NCBI GenBank assembly: GCA_947503555.1
Contig: CANNEE010000009.1
Location: 124,001-188,000, forward strand
DNA: 64,000 nt
Source of the DNA: an uncultured Shewanella sp.
GTDB taxonomy: Bacteria > Pseudomonadota > Gammaproteobacteria > Enterobacterales > Shewanellaceae
Direction of reading: 5' to 3'
Below, in pieces: positions 61,531 to 64,000 of this stretch. Numbering within the stretch: the first letter of the stretch is position 1; every line of letters starts with the position of its first letter. A model generated the notes under the pieces. It searched no databases. It was given only the letters and a program-made list of their open reading frames with translations, and was not told where the DNA came from. Position numbers and translations under genes: made by a program.

Positions 61531-62870
61531 GACTAAAACCGCAAAAGAGGTTACTAACACGTATGTTACTAACCTCGCTTTCCATTATTGCTGTAGTAGG
61601 CTTCGGTTTGGCTTGGATGGCCAATACCCTCCATAGCCAAAGATCCTATACCGAAGAAACCGCCAAACTCATTACAGAAATCCCTCAGGTCGCGGCTGAG
61701 TTAAGAGAACACGACCTTATTCCTGATACCAGTGCATGGCTTGAAGAAAACAACCAAGAGGCGAGATATGTGCTTGCCAGCTGTGATGAAAGTTTTCAGC
61801 AGGTTTGGACCTCATCTCTCGCTGTGGATAGGGGACTATTCGATACCTGTGAACAGTTTGATGAGATCCGCAATGAGTCTCCTCCATATCAACTGACATT
61901 AGCCGATGACAGAAGCTATTTCATCTATATGCTAAAAGTCACTATATCAGGGCAGCTATTTAACCTACTTATTCTCAAAGATGCTGAAAAGGTAGAGCTA
62001 GAAGCAAACACCTTTAGCAAGCGCACCTATATGCGACTGGCCATGGTATTAGCACTTGCGGTGTTGCTACTTATCAGTGCCGCCTACTGGGGAATGCGAC
62101 CATTAGTACAAATGCAAAATGAACTTCAGGCAATTAATGAAGGTAAAACCCGCGCATTATCAGATGGCTATCCTGTAGAGCTAGAAGGTGTGACTCGATC
62201 ACTCAACCAACTGTTAAATCAATCCACAGCGCAGCAGCAAAGATATCAAAATGCGATGAACGACTTGGCCCATAGCCTTAAAACACGCCTAGCCGCTGTT
62301 CATGCGATAACGGATGATCCAAGCCTAGATAAAACCAGTACCAATGAGAAAATCATGGCTCAAGTGAGTCAAATGGATCAGTTGGTGAAATATCAACTAA
62401 AGCGCGCCATGTTAGGTCGTAAAGGCCTCAAGCACGAACATACAGAGATCCAGCCTCTGATTGAGCAACTCTCTCAGATGCTCTACAAGGTCTATAAAGA
62501 CAAAAAAATTGCTTTTAATAGTGATATCCCAGCAGGCTTGAGCTTCCCTGGCGCCGAAGGCGATATTATGGAGCTATGTGGCAACCTTTTAGAAAACGCC
62601 TTTAGACTCTGTATCAGTCAGGTTTATATCAGTGCCGCCTTGACCTTTGACAATATGCTCGAAATTCGTGTCGAAGACGATGGCCCTGGTGTAGAGAAAA
62701 ACCTTAGAAGCAAAATTTTAGAAAGGGGCGTTAGAGCCGATACGCGATCATCAGGTCAAGGTATTGGCCTTGCTGTGTGTAATGAGATTGTCTCAAGTTA
62801 TGACGGTAGCTTGGAAATTGAAGACTCAGAGCTTGAAGGTGCCCTGTTTATCATACGTATTCCTGTCTAA
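61521..62870 (+). CDS. PhoQ-like sensor histidine kinase
   Basis: A 449-residue kinase with two membrane helices flanking a periplasmic domain of about 130 residues. HAMP-like linker, then MNDLAHSLKTRLAAVHA with the phosphorylated His (PhoQ: DLTHSLKTPLA), N box LCGNLLENAFRLC, DDGPGV, and SGQGIGLAVCNEIV. The periplasmic domain is smaller and less acidic than in E. coli PhoQ, so a Mg2+ sensor role is only a guess. Forms an operon with the regulator. Confidence 0.9.
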   Translation: MQLRLKPQKRLLTRMLLTSLSIIAVVGFGLAWMANTLHSQRSYTEETAKLITEIPQVAAELREHDLIPDTSAWLEENNQEARYVLASCDESFQQVWTSSLAVDRGLFDTCEQFDEIRNESPPYQLTLADDRSYFIYMLKVTISGQLFNLLILKDAEKVELEANTFSKRTYMRLAMVLALAVLLLISAAYWGMRPLVQMQNELQAINEGKTRALSDGYPVELEGVTRSLNQLLNQSTAQQQRYQNAMNDLAHSLKTRLAAVHAITDDPSLDKTSTNEKIMAQVSQMDQLVKYQLKRAMLGRKGLKHEHTEIQPLIEQLSQMLYKVYKDKKIAFNSDIPAGLSFPGAEGDIMELCGNLLENAFRLCISQVYISAALTFDNMLEIRVEDDGPGVEKNLRSKILERGVRADTRSSGQGIGLAVCNEIVSSYDGSLEIEDSELEGALFIIRIPV

Positions 62871-62892
62871 TATAAGAAAGTCGGCAGTGACT

Positions 62893-62924
62893 AATAGGGG
62901 CCTATTATTAGGCCCCTATTTTTA
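62893..62924. terminator. Bidirectional terminator
   Basis: AATAGGGGCCTA and TAGGCCCCTATT form a 12-bp stem with TTAT loop and a T run, between the convergent kinase and oxygenase genes. Confidence 0.88.
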
Positions 62925-63617
62925 TCAGGGCTGCTGATATAACTGCTCGGCGCGATTGAACATCACCCATGAGGTAGCGATATATTTATCACCACTTAAT
63001 GGCATATTACCTCTATGGGAATGAGTAAAGCCTGCAGGCGCGATTACCATTGTCCCCTTTTTAGGTTTAAGCAATCGATTTTGATAATAAAACTCTGTCT
63101 CCCCACCCTCCTCGACATCATTGAGGTAGAACATATAAAGTACGACTCTATGCAGTGCTTCATTATGACCATTTTGTGGAAATTGCTCTGAATGCCAATG
63201 AGGATATCCGCCTTTATCTTTAAGGTATTTCTGCAGATTGATACTACCGCTACGATAAAGGTACTTCACTATCGCTTCAGCACGAGGCTTACCCAAATCA
63301 TCATAGTTATCAGGAGTTAGCGCAACAGCCTGTCCCTTTTCATCGGCAACAGCGACAGATACCGCTCCCATTAAAGCCATAGAGTACTTATCAAAGTATT
63401 CGACTGTTTTGGCTAAGGTATGGCCTAATAATTCATTCTTTAGTGGAGTCATATCGGCATAATTATCCATCACCAGATCACGACTCACCTTTTTAGTTAG
63501 ATCGACTCCATGACCAGTTTGGCCATCAGCAACACCTGAATGGCTGTCAAATGCCTCAATTAATCGATCACATAACTCATCTGGTATCGCATTAGGGTAT
63601 ACTTCTATAAAATCCAT
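62925..63617 (-). CDS. 2-oxoglutarate/Fe(II)-dependent oxygenase
   Basis: A 230-residue prolyl-4-hydroxylase-like oxygenase. The double-stranded beta-helix shows the Fe motif in YPHWHSEQ (His and acidic residue), the distal His in PAGFTHSHRGN, and a basic residue of the oxoglutarate site in DKYIATSWVM. VVLYMFYLNDVEEGGETEF is the typical connecting strand. Substrate unknown; bacterial relatives modify proteins or small molecules. Confidence 0.82.
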   Translation of the reverse strand: MDFIEVYPNAIPDELCDRLIEAFDSHSGVADGQTGHGVDLTKKVSRDLVMDNYADMTPLKNELLGHTLAKTVEYFDKYSMALMGAVSVAVADEKGQAVALTPDNYDDLGKPRAEAIVKYLYRSGSINLQKYLKDKGGYPHWHSEQFPQNGHNEALHRVVLYMFYLNDVEEGGETEFYYQNRLLKPKKGTMVIAPAGFTHSHRGNMPLSGDKYIATSWVMFNRAEQLYQQP

Positions 63618-63735
63618 GATTCCTCTACTTATAGATTTGGTTTAGCGCAATTATGCTGGCATGTTAGCTAAGTAATTGTAAAGTTATCTTTAAACGGTAC
63701 AATAGCCTACTACTTTTAGGTCAAGTTAGATATAG

Positions 63736-64000
63736 ATGAGCACAACACGTAAAATTTTCGTTTCCCAGTTACAAGTAGGCTGTTACGTGCAGCTACCCCT
63801 TGCGTGGAAAGACCATCCCTTCCTATTTAGTAATTTCAAAATTAAGCAACAAGCACAAATTGAGCTCATAAAAAAGCTTGGCATTAAGCAAGTTTTTATC
63901 GATATTGAGAAAAGTGATGCTGAGCCACTACAAGCCCATGAAATAAAAGAAACTGTCGTTACCGAAGACCTGTCCAAGCTCGAAGAGGAGATGGATAGCA
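63736..64000 (+). CDS. HD-GYP-type protein, N-terminal part (DUF3391)
   Basis: The frame runs off the right edge after 88 codons. It starts MSTTRKIFVSQLQVGCYVQL and contains WKDHPFLFSNFKIKQQ and LGIKQVFIDIEKS, the DUF3391 region that precedes HD-GYP c-di-GMP phosphodiesterase domains. The catalytic domain is outside the window, so the activity is inferred. Confidence 0.8.
   Translation, partial: MSTTRKIFVSQLQVGCYVQLPLAWKDHPFLFSNFKIKQQAQIELIKKLGIKQVFIDIEKSDAEPLQAHEIKETVVTEDLSKLEEEMDS

Overview
The window looks like a chromosomal segment of a marine gammaproteobacterium of the Shewanella type. I base this on the gene set and order (nhaB-dsbB, minCDE beside ycgL and rnd, yejK/yejL/yejM, a MSHA-like pilin, a his operon with its own leader), on moderate GC, and on attC-type integron repeats. 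The genus is inferred; no 16S gene is present.

Layout. 1-14.4 kb is housekeeping: the nhaB 3' end, dsbB, a YcgN protein, an MltB-like protein whose expected catalytic Glu is Val, ycgL, minCDE, rnd, fadD, a hydrolase, a secreted methyltransferase-fold protein, an M50-like membrane protein, tsaB and a YoaA-type helicase. 14.4-23.2 kb holds a pilin-like gene, then the histidine operon hisGDCBHAFI behind a his leader peptide and attenuator. 23.2-34.3 kb holds a MarR/DUF2798 divergon with two palindromic operators, small membrane proteins, a quinone reductase-like protein, adenosine deaminase, glnK-amtB behind a sigma54 promoter with NtrC-like sites, and yejK/yejL/yejM.

34.3-42.4 kb is a mobile island of about 7.9 kb in the 3' half of a tRNA-Pro(GGG) gene. 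It is bounded by a perfect 52-bp direct repeat and carries a tyrosine integrase at its right end. It encodes a lone T7-like major capsid protein, a coiled-coil protein just upstream that could be a scaffold, broken HTH units, a KilA-N-like regulator, a serine recombinase with res-like repeats, and an XRE-ImmA/IrrE operon. No terminase, portal, tail or lysis gene was recognised. The simplest reading is a phage satellite or a remnant that brings its own capsid protein. The same island has eight copies of an unusual nested palindrome in which the arms differ between copies yet stay complementary.

42.4-57.4 kb returns to accessory and chromosomal genes: lipoproteins, a YbiA/NADAR enzyme, a 16-unit pentanucleotide repeat, a Fur-box TonB receptor, a diguanylate cyclase, nadE, an AraC regulator, a LysE exporter, and a histidine kinase/sigma54-activator pair divergent from a lipoprotein gene that has its own sigma54-like promoter (a ZraPSR-like layout). 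57.4-58.4 kb is a gene-free block of repeats. 58.4-60.6 kb is a small integron cassette cluster with attC-like sites and no integrase in the window. 60.8-64 kb holds a PhoPQ-like pair, a 2OG-Fe(II) oxygenase and the start of an HD-GYP-type protein.
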